Shown here: one piece after another, positions 25,713 through 32,983 of the stretch
Layout: the number at the start of each line of letters is the position of its first letter
Numbering within the stretch: the first letter of the stretch is position 1
Source of the DNA: Burkholderiaceae bacterium
GTDB taxonomy: Bacteria; Pseudomonadota; Gammaproteobacteria; Burkholderiales; Burkholderiaceae_C
Length of the DNA stretch: 64,000 bases
Direction of reading: 5' to 3'
Assembly (NCBI GenBank): GCA_024235915.1
Contig: JACKLO010000011.1
Span: 124,001-188,000 of the forward strand
The notes under the pieces: model-generated
Told to the model about the DNA's origin: nothing
Database searches by the model: none
Seen by the model: only the letters and a program-made list of their open reading frames with translations
Made by a program: the position numbers and the translations under genes

Positions 25713-26327
25713 GTGAACCCGACGTCCCCTGGTGAGACCCCTGCACTCCGCGTCCTGCTCGTGGACGACGGGGCGCACCGCGTGGCGCAGATCCAGGAAG
25801 AACTGCAGCAACAGGGGCACGAGGTGGTGGGCGTCGTGGACTCGGCCGTCGCGCTGCACGACCGGGTGCTGCAACTGCGGCCCGATGTGGTGATCGTCGA
25901 CGCCGAGAGCCCGAGCCGGGACACGCTGGAACATCTGGCCACGCTGTCGGCCCAGCTTCCTCGGCCGGTGGTGGTGTTTGCCGAGGACGAGGCCGACGAC
26001 CCGATGCGTCGCGCCATGGCTGCCGGCGTCAGCGCCTATGTGGTGGCCGGCCTGCATGCCCGCCGCATCGCGCCCGTGCTGCGCGTGGCCATTGCCCGCT
26101 TCGAGCAGGAGGCGCTGCTGAGGCGCCAACTCGTCGAGGCGCAGGCGGCGCTGGGCGCTCGCAAGCAGGTGGAGCGGGCCAAGGGCATCCTGATGCGCAC
26201 CCGCGGCATTGGCGAGGACGAGGCCTACAAACTGCTGCGCAAGCTGGCGATGGACCGCGGCAGCAAGCTCGAGCAGGTGGCCGAGCAGGTCATCGCGGCC
26301 GCTGACCTGCTGGCGCCGCCCGGCTGA
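25713..26327 (+). CDS. nasT: Nitrate antitermination regulator NasT (receiver-ANTAR)
   Basis: A 204-residue RNA-binding antiterminator. The N-terminal pseudo-receiver domain (about 12-125) has D18-D19 and D63 in I-V-D-A-E-S-P-S-R-D, as in NasT proteins. The C-terminal ANTAR domain (about 145-200) has R-A-K-G-I-L-M and E-D-E-A-Y-K-L-L-R-K. In known NasS-NasT systems, NasS holds NasT inactive until nitrate or nitrite binds, then free NasT binds a two-hairpin leader and blocks a terminator. Exactly such a leader follows at 26500-26581. GTG is the only in-frame start before the receiver core. Confidence 0.93.
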   Translation: MNPTSPGETPALRVLLVDDGAHRVAQIQEELQQQGHEVVGVVDSAVALHDRVLQLRPDVVIVDAESPSRDTLEHLATLSAQLPRPVVVFAEDEADDPMRRAMAAGVSAYVVAGLHARRIAPVLRVAIARFEQEALLRRQLVEAQAALGARKQVERAKGILMRTRGIGEDEAYKLLRKLAMDRGSKLEQVAEQVIAAADLLAPPG

Positions 26328-26466
26328 CCCCCAGCGGTCCGCGGGACGCACTGCGTTGGATGCTGCGGCGCACCATGATGAAGCAGGCTCGCCAGACGCT
26401 GGCTGCATCTCGTGGCCTGACCGTTCAGTGATGGTGCGGAAATCGTGCTGAACCCCTGATTTCAGC
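26328..26466. promoter_or_regulatory. Upstream region of the nitrate-assimilation promoter
   Basis: Non-coding DNA between nasT and the sigma-54 promoter. Activators of sigma-54 such as NtrC bind about 100-150 bases upstream, so this stretch should hold enhancer sites. I see scattered GCAC and GTGC half-sites (for example near 26359, 26370 and 26436) but no clean NtrC palindrome. Confidence 0.35.
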
Positions 26467-26483
26467 CTGGCACGCGTCGTGCA
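26467..26483 (+). promoter_or_regulatory. Sigma-54 promoter of the nitrate assimilation operon
   Basis: CTGGCACGCGTCGTGCA matches the sigma-54 consensus YTGGCACG-N4-TTGCW at all but one base (GTGC for TTGC). GG and GC are separated by exactly ten bases. The predicted transcription start is about 26494, six bases before the first ANTAR hairpin, so the whole leader is the antitermination device. Confidence 0.75.
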
Positions 26484-26499
26484 AGGCTTCTGGTGCAAG

Positions 26500-26517
26500 T
26501 GGCACAACGGCGTGCTG
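26500..26517 (+). promoter_or_regulatory. ANTAR target hairpin P1
   Basis: The stem GCAC/GTGC (26502-26505 and 26512-26515) is extended by two G-U pairs and closes the six-base loop AACGGC. ANTAR proteins recognise tandem hairpins with hexaloops bearing A at position 1 and G at position 4; both are present. Confidence 0.8.
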
Positions 26518-26524
26518 CCGGCAC

Positions 26525-26540
26525 CGGACAAAGGCGTCCG
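26525..26540 (+). promoter_or_regulatory. ANTAR target hairpin P2 (antiterminator)
   Basis: The perfect 5-bp stem CGGAC/GTCCG (26525-26529 and 26536-26540) closes the hexaloop AAAGGC, again with A1 and G4. It is seven bases from P1. Its loop and 3' arm form part of the 5' arm of the following terminator, so P2 and the terminator cannot form together. Confidence 0.82.
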
Positions 26541-26581
26541 ACCCACGGTCCCGAAGGGATCGCAGGTCGGGCGCCTTTTTT
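26530..26581 (+). terminator. Leader intrinsic terminator (NasT-controlled)
   Basis: A 14-bp stem pairs 26530-26543 with 26565-26578 (one G-U pair) and is followed by a T-tract to 26581. The apex carries an additional 7-bp hairpin (26546-26552 with 26556-26562). It stops transcription 28 bases before the NasS-like gene unless NasT stabilises hairpin P2. Confidence 0.85.
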
Positions 26582-26608
26582 GTTTTCAGGCTGTTCATCG
26601 GAGCGTGC

Positions 26609-27757
26609 ATGACCGTCACCGTGACCCCCGTGCGCATCGGCTTCATGCCGTTGAGCGACTGCGCGCCGCTGGTGATGGCGGCGGTGCTGGGGTTCGATCG
26701 ACGCCACGGTTTGCAACTGCAGCTGTCCCGTGAATCCAGCTGGGCCGGGCTTCGCGACAAGCTGCTGGGCGGTGCGCTGGACATGGCGCAGGCGCTCTAC
26801 GGCATGGTCTACGGCGTGCAGCTGGGCATTGGCGGGCCCCGCGAGTCCATGGCCGTGCTGATGACGCTGAACCGCAACGGTCAGGGCATCAGCCTGAGTC
26901 GCCGCCTCACCGGGCTGGGCGTGGCCGACCTGGGCGCGCTGGCAGCCCGCCTGCGCGCCGCACCGCGTTCCCACGTGTTCGCGCAGACCTTCCCCACCGG
27001 TACGCACGCCCTGTGGCTGTACTACGCGCTGGCCTCGGCCGGCGTTCACCCGATGCGCGACATCCGCAGCGTGGTGCTGCCCCCGGCGCAGATGGTGGAG
27101 GCCATGCGCAGCGGCCAGGTGGATGGCGTGTCCGTCGGGGCACCGTGGAACCGGATCGGCGCGCTCGAGGGCGTGTCGGTGCCGCTGCTGTCGTCTGCGG
27201 CCATCTGGCCGGATCACCCCGACAAGGTCCTGGCCAGCCGTGCCGCCTGGGTCGATGCACATCCGGACGCCGCCATCGGCGTAGTGCGCGCCGTGCTCGA
27301 GGCTTGCCGCTGGCTCGACGCCAGCGAGGCCAACCGCCTGGCGGCGGCCGAGATCCTCGCCGGTGACGCGTGGGTGGCGGCACGCCGCGATGCCATTGCA
27401 GGCAGCCTGCTGGGCAGCGGGTCCGAGGGCAGCACGGGTTGGCACGAGCCGCTGCCCATGGGCTTCCACGCCGACGGCGAGGTGAACTTCCCCTGGCTGT
27501 CCGACGCCCTGTGGTTCATGACCCAGCACAAACGCTGGGGCCTGCTGGCCGAACACCCGGAGTACGAGGCCATCGCCCGCCGGGTCCAGCGCGTGGCGCT
27601 GTACCGAGAGGCCGCCACCGGCATCGGCGTGCCGGTGCCCGAGGCCGAGCGGCGCAGCAGCCGCCTGATCGACGGCCTGACCTGGGACGGCCGCGACCCG
27701 CGCGCCTATGCCGACAGCTTTGCCATCCGCCAGCCGCAGCACATAGAAGCGGTCTGA
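26609..27757 (+). CDS. nasS: NasS-like cytoplasmic nitrate sensor (NrtA-family fold)
   Basis: A 382-residue member of the NrtA/CmpA periplasmic-binding fold, closely resembling the neighbouring NrtA (shared D-C-A-P-L-V start and G-A-P-W-N / G-E-P-W-N motif). It has no signal peptide: the N-terminus goes straight into the first beta strand. That is the mark of NasS, the cytosolic nitrate/nitrite sensor that sequesters NasT. GGAG lies about 7 bases before the ATG. It is unusual that it lies downstream of the NasT-controlled terminator, rather than beside nasT in one transcript. An alternative is a second, non-exported transporter component, which I consider less likely. Confidence 0.8.
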   Translation: MTVTVTPVRIGFMPLSDCAPLVMAAVLGFDRRHGLQLQLSRESSWAGLRDKLLGGALDMAQALYGMVYGVQLGIGGPRESMAVLMTLNRNGQGISLSRRLTGLGVADLGALAARLRAAPRSHVFAQTFPTGTHALWLYYALASAGVHPMRDIRSVVLPPAQMVEAMRSGQVDGVSVGAPWNRIGALEGVSVPLLSSAAIWPDHPDKVLASRAAWVDAHPDAAIGVVRAVLEACRWLDASEANRLAAAEILAGDAWVAARRDAIAGSLLGSGSEGSTGWHEPLPMGFHADGEVNFPWLSDALWFMTQHKRWGLLAEHPEYEAIARRVQRVALYREAATGIGVPVPEAERRSSRLIDGLTWDGRDPRAYADSFAIRQPQHIEAV

Positions 27758-27797
27758 TTCCTTGTCATTTCCCATTCCCTTGAAGCAGGAGAGCGCC

Positions 27798-29186
27798 ATG
27801 TCCAACACCTCGAACACGCCTCGTACCGACACCCGTCGCCGCCGTCTGCTGGCTGGTGCCGCTGCGCTCGCGGGCGCCGCCGCCATCCCGATGGCGCGCG
27901 CCCAGAAGGCAAGGCCCGAGAAGGAACAGCTGAAGTTCGGCTTCATCAAGCTGACGGATTGCGCGCCGCTGGTGATCGCCTACGAGAAGGGCTACTTCGA
28001 GGACGAAGGCCTGAACGTCACGCTCGAGGCACAGGCCAACTGGAAGGTGCTGCTCGACCGCGTGATCGACGGCCAATTGGACGGCGCCCACATGCTGGCC
28101 GGCCAGCCGCTGGGCGCCAGCATCGGCTTCGGCACCAAGGCCGAGGTCATCACCGCCTTCAGCATGGACCTCAACGGCAACGCCATCACGGTCAGCAACG
28201 CGGTGTGGGCCGAGATGAAGAAGCACCTGCCGATGGACGGCGGCAAGCCCGTGCACCCGATCAAGGCCGATGCGCTGAAGAAGGTGGTCGACCAGTGGAA
28301 GACCCAGGGCAAGCCCTTCAAGATGGGCATGGTCTTCCCGGTCAGCACGCACAACTACGAGCTGCGCTACTGGCTCGCCGCCGGCGGCCTGAACCCCGGC
28401 TACTACACCGGCAGCGACGTCACCGGCACGCAGAAGGCCGACGTGCTGCTGAGCGTGACGCCGCCGCCGCAGATGCCGGCGACGATGGAGGCCGGCACCA
28501 TCCACGGCTACTGCGTCGGCGAGCCTTGGAACCAGCAGGCGGTGTTCAAGGGCATCGGCGTGCCCGTGGTCACCGACCACCAGATCTGGAAGAACAATCC
28601 TGAAAAGGTCTTCGGCGTCACCCGTGGCTGGAGCGACGCCAACCCGAACACGCACGTGGCGGTGGTGAAGGCGATGATCCGCGCCTGCATGTGGCTGGAC
28701 GCCAGCATGAAGAACCGCATCGAGGCGGTGAAGATCCTCTCGAAGCCGGCCTATGTGGGTGCCGACGAGGCCGTCATCGCCAACAGCATGACCGGCACCT
28801 TCGAATTCGAGAAGGGCGACAAGCGCCCAGCGCCGGACTTCAACGTCTTCTTCCGCAACTTCGCCACCTACCCGTTCTACAGCGATGCCGTCTGGTACCT
28901 GACGCAGATGCGCCGCTGGGGCCAGATCGGCGAGACCAAGCCCGACGCCTGGTACCACGAGACGGCGAAAAAGGTCTACCAGCCGGCCATCTACATGAAG
29001 GCGGCGCAGGCGCTGATCGCCGAAGGCAAGGCCAAGGAGGCCGACTTCCCGAAGACCGACGGCTACAAGGGCGTGCAGGACGGGTTCATCGACGGCGTGG
29101 CCTACGACGGCAAGAAGCCGAACGACTATTTGTCGAAGTTCAAGATCGGCCAGGACTCGAAGGTTCGGGCCGCGGACAAGGTCTGA
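27798..29186 (+). CDS. nrtA: Nitrate ABC transporter substrate-binding protein NrtA
   Basis: A 462-residue nitrate-binding protein of the NrtA/CmpA family. The N-terminus has a Tat-type signal, T-R-R-R-R-L-L-A-G (12-20), with a hydrophobic stretch and a likely cut after A-R-A (33-35). The mature part contains F-G-F-I-K-L-T-D-C-A-P-L-V and the ligand-region motif G-E-P-W-N-Q. I choose the ATG at 27798 because a good AGGAG lies 7 bases upstream. It delivers nitrate to the NrtB permease, encoded 13 bases downstream. Confidence 0.94.
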   Translation: MSNTSNTPRTDTRRRRLLAGAAALAGAAAIPMARAQKARPEKEQLKFGFIKLTDCAPLVIAYEKGYFEDEGLNVTLEAQANWKVLLDRVIDGQLDGAHMLAGQPLGASIGFGTKAEVITAFSMDLNGNAITVSNAVWAEMKKHLPMDGGKPVHPIKADALKKVVDQWKTQGKPFKMGMVFPVSTHNYELRYWLAAGGLNPGYYTGSDVTGTQKADVLLSVTPPPQMPATMEAGTIHGYCVGEPWNQQAVFKGIGVPVVTDHQIWKNNPEKVFGVTRGWSDANPNTHVAVVKAMIRACMWLDASMKNRIEAVKILSKPAYVGADEAVIANSMTGTFEFEKGDKRPAPDFNVFFRNFATYPFYSDAVWYLTQMRRWGQIGETKPDAWYHETAKKVYQPAIYMKAAQALIAEGKAKEADFPKTDGYKGVQDGFIDGVAYDGKKPNDYLSKFKIGQDSKVRAADKV

Positions 29187-29199
29187 GGCGGAGGGCGCC

Positions 29200-30141
29200 A
29201 TGCAAGCCGTGATGAAGCAATTTGCGGATCCCAAGGCGCTGTGGCAGGGCCTGGGTGTGCCGCTGGTGGCCATCCTGCTGTTCCTCGCCGTGTGGGCGGG
29301 CGTGGCGCCACGCATCCAGACCAGCCTGGGCGCCGTGCCGGGGCCGGTGCAGGTGGCCGAGCAGGCCTGGGGCCTGTGGCAGTCGCACCTGGACGAGCGT
29401 GAACGGGCGAAGGCCTTCTACGAGCGCCAGGACAAGCGGAACCAGGAGCGTCTGGCCGAAGACCCGACCTACGAGCCACGCAACTTCAAGTACACCGGCA
29501 AGGCCACGTACCTGGATCAGATCGTCACCAGCCTGCTGACGGTGTTCACCGGCTTCCTGATCGGCACCGTGGTGGCGGTGCCGCTGGGCATCGCGGCCGG
29601 CGCGTCGAAGATGGTGCAGGCGGCGATCAACCCGCTGGTGCAGATCTTCCGCCCGGTGTCGCCGTTGGCCTGGCTGCCCATCGTCACACTGGTGGTCAGC
29701 GCGCTGTACGTGACGACGGGCACGCCGATGTTCGAGAAGAGCTTCCTGATCTCTGCCATCACCGTCACGCTGTGTTCGCTGTGGCCCACGCTGATCAACA
29801 CCGCCGTGGGCGTGACCAGCGTCGACAAGGACCTGGTCAACGTCGGCCGCGTGCTGCAGCTGCCGCTGGCCACCCGGGTGCGCAAGATCATCCTGCCGTC
29901 GGCGCTGCCCTTCATCTTCACCGGCATGCGGTTGAGCCTGGGCGTGGGCTGGATGGTGCTGATCGCCGCCGAGATGCTGGCGCAGAACCCGGGCCTGGGC
30001 AAGTTCGTCTGGGACGAGTTCCAGAACGGCAGCAGCGATTCGCTGGGCCGGATCATGGTCGCGGTGTTCACCATCGGGATCATCGGTTTCGGCCTGGACC
30101 GTGCGATGCAGGCGCTGCAGACGCTCGCCTCGCGGCGCTGA
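29200..30141 (+). CDS. nrtB: Nitrate ABC transporter permease NrtB
   Basis: A 313-residue inner-membrane permease of the NrtB/SsuC type. The first membrane segment (about 18-40) is followed by a charged periplasmic insert (about 60-100), then the transport core. The cytoplasmic EAA-like loop reads V-L-Q-L-P-L-A-T-R-V-R-K-I-I-L-P-S-A-L-P and docks the ATPase. Two copies would form the channel. It lies directly between nrtA and the double ATPase gene. Confidence 0.93.
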   Translation: MQAVMKQFADPKALWQGLGVPLVAILLFLAVWAGVAPRIQTSLGAVPGPVQVAEQAWGLWQSHLDERERAKAFYERQDKRNQERLAEDPTYEPRNFKYTGKATYLDQIVTSLLTVFTGFLIGTVVAVPLGIAAGASKMVQAAINPLVQIFRPVSPLAWLPIVTLVVSALYVTTGTPMFEKSFLISAITVTLCSLWPTLINTAVGVTSVDKDLVNVGRVLQLPLATRVRKIILPSALPFIFTGMRLSLGVGWMVLIAAEMLAQNPGLGKFVWDEFQNGSSDSLGRIMVAVFTIGIIGFGLDRAMQALQTLASRR

Positions 30142-30157
30142 TCGACAGGAGCCCGCC

Positions 30158-31993
30158 ATGAGCGCCGTTCTCAAGCCCCAGCAGGCCGGTGGCCCCAGCC
30201 TGGCCGCCGTTCCCGATGCCTCCGCGCTGGAGCTGCGTGGTGCCTGGAAGACCTATGGCGCCCACGTGGTGCTGCAGGATGTCAACCTGTCGATCGCGAA
30301 AGGCGAATTCGTCGCCGTGGTCGGCTTCTCCGGCAGCGGCAAGACGACCCTGGTCAACCTGCTGGCGGGCCTGGCAACGGCCGACCGCGGCGATGTCTTG
30401 AAGCAGGGCAAGCCGATCACCGGCCCCGGACCTGACCGCGGCATCGTGTTCCAGAGCTATTCGCTGATGCCCTGGCTCACGGTGGGTGAGAACGTCGCCC
30501 TGGCCGTCGACCGCGTGATGGCGGGCGCATCGGCCGCCGAGCGGGCCGAGCGTGTGAAGCACTACGTGAAGCTGGTGGGCCTGTCGCCGGCCATCGACAA
30601 GAAGCCGGCGCAGCTGTCCGGCGGCATGCGCCAGCGCGTGAGCGTGGCCCGGGCGCTGGCCACCGATCCCGACGTGCTGCTGCTGGACGAACCGCTATCG
30701 GCGCTGGACGCACTGACGCGCGCTCAGCTCCAGGACGAGATCACCCGCATCTGGGGCGAGGATCCGGCCAACCGCAAGACGGTGCTGCTGATCACCAACG
30801 ACGTGGATGAGGCGTTGATGATGGCCGACCGTGTCATCCCGCTGACGCTGCCGGAACCCGGTGCGAACGGGGTAGGAAAGGGCGCCACGCTGGCCCCGGC
30901 CTTCACCGTGGACCTGGCGCGGCCGCGCGACCGCGGGCAGATGAACCACGACAAGCGCTACCAGTCGCTGCGCGCCGAGATCACGCAGACCCTGCTGGAC
31001 ATGGCCCACGCACGCCAGAGCGGCGGTGGTGCGCAGGTCATCAGCCTGCCGTCGATGACGCCGCAGGACGTGGCGGCCAAGGCGCCTGCGCCCTCCATGG
31101 CCCGTCTGCTGGGCCTGCGCCACGCCGATCTGGCCGAGCGCGTCGAAGCCGAGGCCGTGGCCCCGGTGGTGTCGCCGCTGGCGAGTGAAGACGGCGTGGC
31201 CCGCATCGGCGACGACCGCTTCGTCGATTTCTCCCACGTGATCAAGGTCTATCCGACGCCCGCCGGCCCGCAGACCGTGGTCGACGGCTTCGATCTGCGC
31301 ATGGCCAAGGGCGAGTTCGTCTCGCTGATCGGCCACAGCGGCTGCGGCAAGAGCACGGTGCTGTCGATGATCGCCGGCCTCACCGATGTGACCGAAGGCG
31401 TGATCGTGCTCGGGGGCCGTGAGGTCAAGGACGCCGGCCCGGACCGCGGCATCGTCTTCCAGAGCCCCAGCCTGGTGCCCTGGCTGACGGCTTTCGACAA
31501 CGTGATGCTGGGCGTGGACCGCGTGTTCCCCCATGTCTCGGCGGCCGAGAAGCGAGACGCCGTGGCGCACCACCTGCAGCGCGTGGGCCTGGCCGATGCC
31601 ATGCAGAAGAAGGCCAGCGACATGTCCAACGGCATGAAGCAGCGTGTGGGCATTGCGCGCGCCTTTGCGCTGCAGCCCAAGCTGCTGCTGCTGGACGAGC
31701 CCTTCGGCATGCTGGACGCGCTGACGCGCTGGGAGCTGCAGGAGGTGCTGATGGACGTCTGGGCGAAGAACCGCGTCACCGCCATCATGGTCACGCACGA
31801 CGTGGACGAAGCCATCCTGCTGGCCGACCGCGTGGTCATGATGACCAACGGCCCGCGCGCCAGGATCGGCCAGATCATGTCGGTGCCGCTGGAGCGGCCG
31901 CGCACCCGCGAGGCCCTGCTGTCCCATCCGCGCTACTACGAGCTGCGCGAGGAACTGATCGGCTTCCTGGCCTCCTGCGGCCATCAACACTGA
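30158..31993 (+). CDS. Nitrate ABC transporter, fused double ATPase (NrtC-NrtD-like)
   Basis: A 611-residue protein with two complete ABC ATPase domains. The first has Walker A G-F-S-G-S-G-K-T-T (56-64), signature L-S-G-G-M and Walker B V-L-L-L-D-E-P. The second has Walker A G-H-S-G-C-G-K-S-T (about 392-400), a variant signature M-S-N-G-M (about 489-493) and Walker B L-L-L-L-D-E-P. They are joined by a linker of about 100 residues. In cyanobacteria these are two proteins, NrtC (with an extra sensor domain) and NrtD; here both ATPases are in one chain and no binding-protein-like domain is attached. It powers NrtB. Confidence 0.9.
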   Translation: MSAVLKPQQAGGPSLAAVPDASALELRGAWKTYGAHVVLQDVNLSIAKGEFVAVVGFSGSGKTTLVNLLAGLATADRGDVLKQGKPITGPGPDRGIVFQSYSLMPWLTVGENVALAVDRVMAGASAAERAERVKHYVKLVGLSPAIDKKPAQLSGGMRQRVSVARALATDPDVLLLDEPLSALDALTRAQLQDEITRIWGEDPANRKTVLLITNDVDEALMMADRVIPLTLPEPGANGVGKGATLAPAFTVDLARPRDRGQMNHDKRYQSLRAEITQTLLDMAHARQSGGGAQVISLPSMTPQDVAAKAPAPSMARLLGLRHADLAERVEAEAVAPVVSPLASEDGVARIGDDRFVDFSHVIKVYPTPAGPQTVVDGFDLRMAKGEFVSLIGHSGCGKSTVLSMIAGLTDVTEGVIVLGGREVKDAGPDRGIVFQSPSLVPWLTAFDNVMLGVDRVFPHVSAAEKRDAVAHHLQRVGLADAMQKKASDMSNGMKQRVGIARAFALQPKLLLLDEPFGMLDALTRWELQEVLMDVWAKNRVTAIMVTHDVDEAILLADRVVMMTNGPRARIGQIMSVPLERPRTREALLSHPRYYELREELIGFLASCGHQH

Positions 31994-32007
31994 CCAGACA
32001 GCACGCC

Positions 32008-32964
32008 ATGAGCAAGACTTTCATCCGTGTCGTCGAGGTCTGGGTCCCGGACGCCGCCGACACGCTGCTGGAATTCGGCAGCGGCTGGTATGGCGACACG
32101 CGGGCCTTCGGGGCCATCAGCCGGCGCATGTGCTTCGGCCGCGGCGAGGGCCTGCCAGGCCAGGCCTGGGAGCAGCGCCGCCCCATCATGCTGAAGGACC
32201 TGGGCAGCGGCGGCTTCCTGCGCACGCAGGCCGCTGCGGCCGAGGGGCTGAACTGCGCCGTGGCCTGGCCGGTCTTTGCCGGCGACGCGCTGCGTGCCGT
32301 TGTGCTGATCTTTTGTGGCGACGACGAACAGCACGTGGGCGCCATCGAACTCTGGCGCAATGCAGCGGGCAGCCATGACATGGTGCTGGACAGCGGCTAC
32401 TACGGCGGCACCGCCGAGGTGTTTGCCTTCCTGTCGCAGCACACGGCGTTCCGCCGCGGCACCGGTCTGCCGGGCCTGGTGTGGGAGCAGGGCATGCCGG
32501 TCTTCATGCCGGACCTGGGCCACGCGACCAAGTTCTTGCGCGCCGAAAGTGCGCGCCAGGTGGGCATCAACCGGGGTTTTGCCCTGCCTTGCTCGCTGCC
32601 GGGCGGAGGCCAGGGAAGCAGCCGGAACGCCGACACCTACGTGATGGCCTTTCTGTCGGCGCTGGCGACACCCATCGCGCGGCGGCTGGAGTTGTGGACG
32701 CCCGTGGCGGGTGATGGCCTGAGCCGGGTCGACGGCTTCTGCGAGCAGGCAGGCCCTCTGGCCCACGACCTGGCACGCACCAGCGCCACCTTGGGGCTGC
32801 TGGCGCAGGTGGCGGCCACCGGTGTCCCGGGTGTCAGCCTGCAGGCCAGCGCCGAGCCGGGGCCCGTGGGCGAAGCGGCGCGGGCCGCGGGGCTCACGGC
32901 GTTGGTGGCGCTGCCGGTGCTGCATGGCAATGAGCTCGCCGCCGTGGTGGCCTGGTACTTCTGA
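32008..32964 (+). CDS. Double GAF-like domain protein in the nitrate operon
   Basis: A 318-residue protein with two similar GAF-like halves. Each contains a G-x-G-L-P-G-x-[AV]-W-E-Q segment (about residues 48-58 and 154-164) followed by an M-x-D-L-G stretch. A third, less clear alpha/beta part lies at the C-terminus. No catalytic, DNA-binding or membrane segment is seen. GAF proteins bind small ligands; NreA of staphylococci is a GAF nitrate receptor, so a nitrate- or redox-sensing role is possible, but that is inference. It sits between the transporter ATPase and nirB, with 14- and 19-base gaps. Confidence 0.7.
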   Translation: MSKTFIRVVEVWVPDAADTLLEFGSGWYGDTRAFGAISRRMCFGRGEGLPGQAWEQRRPIMLKDLGSGGFLRTQAAAAEGLNCAVAWPVFAGDALRAVVLIFCGDDEQHVGAIELWRNAAGSHDMVLDSGYYGGTAEVFAFLSQHTAFRRGTGLPGLVWEQGMPVFMPDLGHATKFLRAESARQVGINRGFALPCSLPGGGQGSSRNADTYVMAFLSALATPIARRLELWTPVAGDGLSRVDGFCEQAGPLAHDLARTSATLGLLAQVAATGVPGVSLQASAEPGPVGEAARAAGLTALVALPVLHGNELAAVVAWYF

Positions 32965-32983
32965 CGTTCGCCTGGAGAGGACG

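Noticed and set aside
26470..26482. Imperfect palindrome GCACG-CGT-CGTGC as an additional leader hairpin
   Set aside because: It lies upstream of the predicted transcription start and is explained by the sigma-54 promoter elements.
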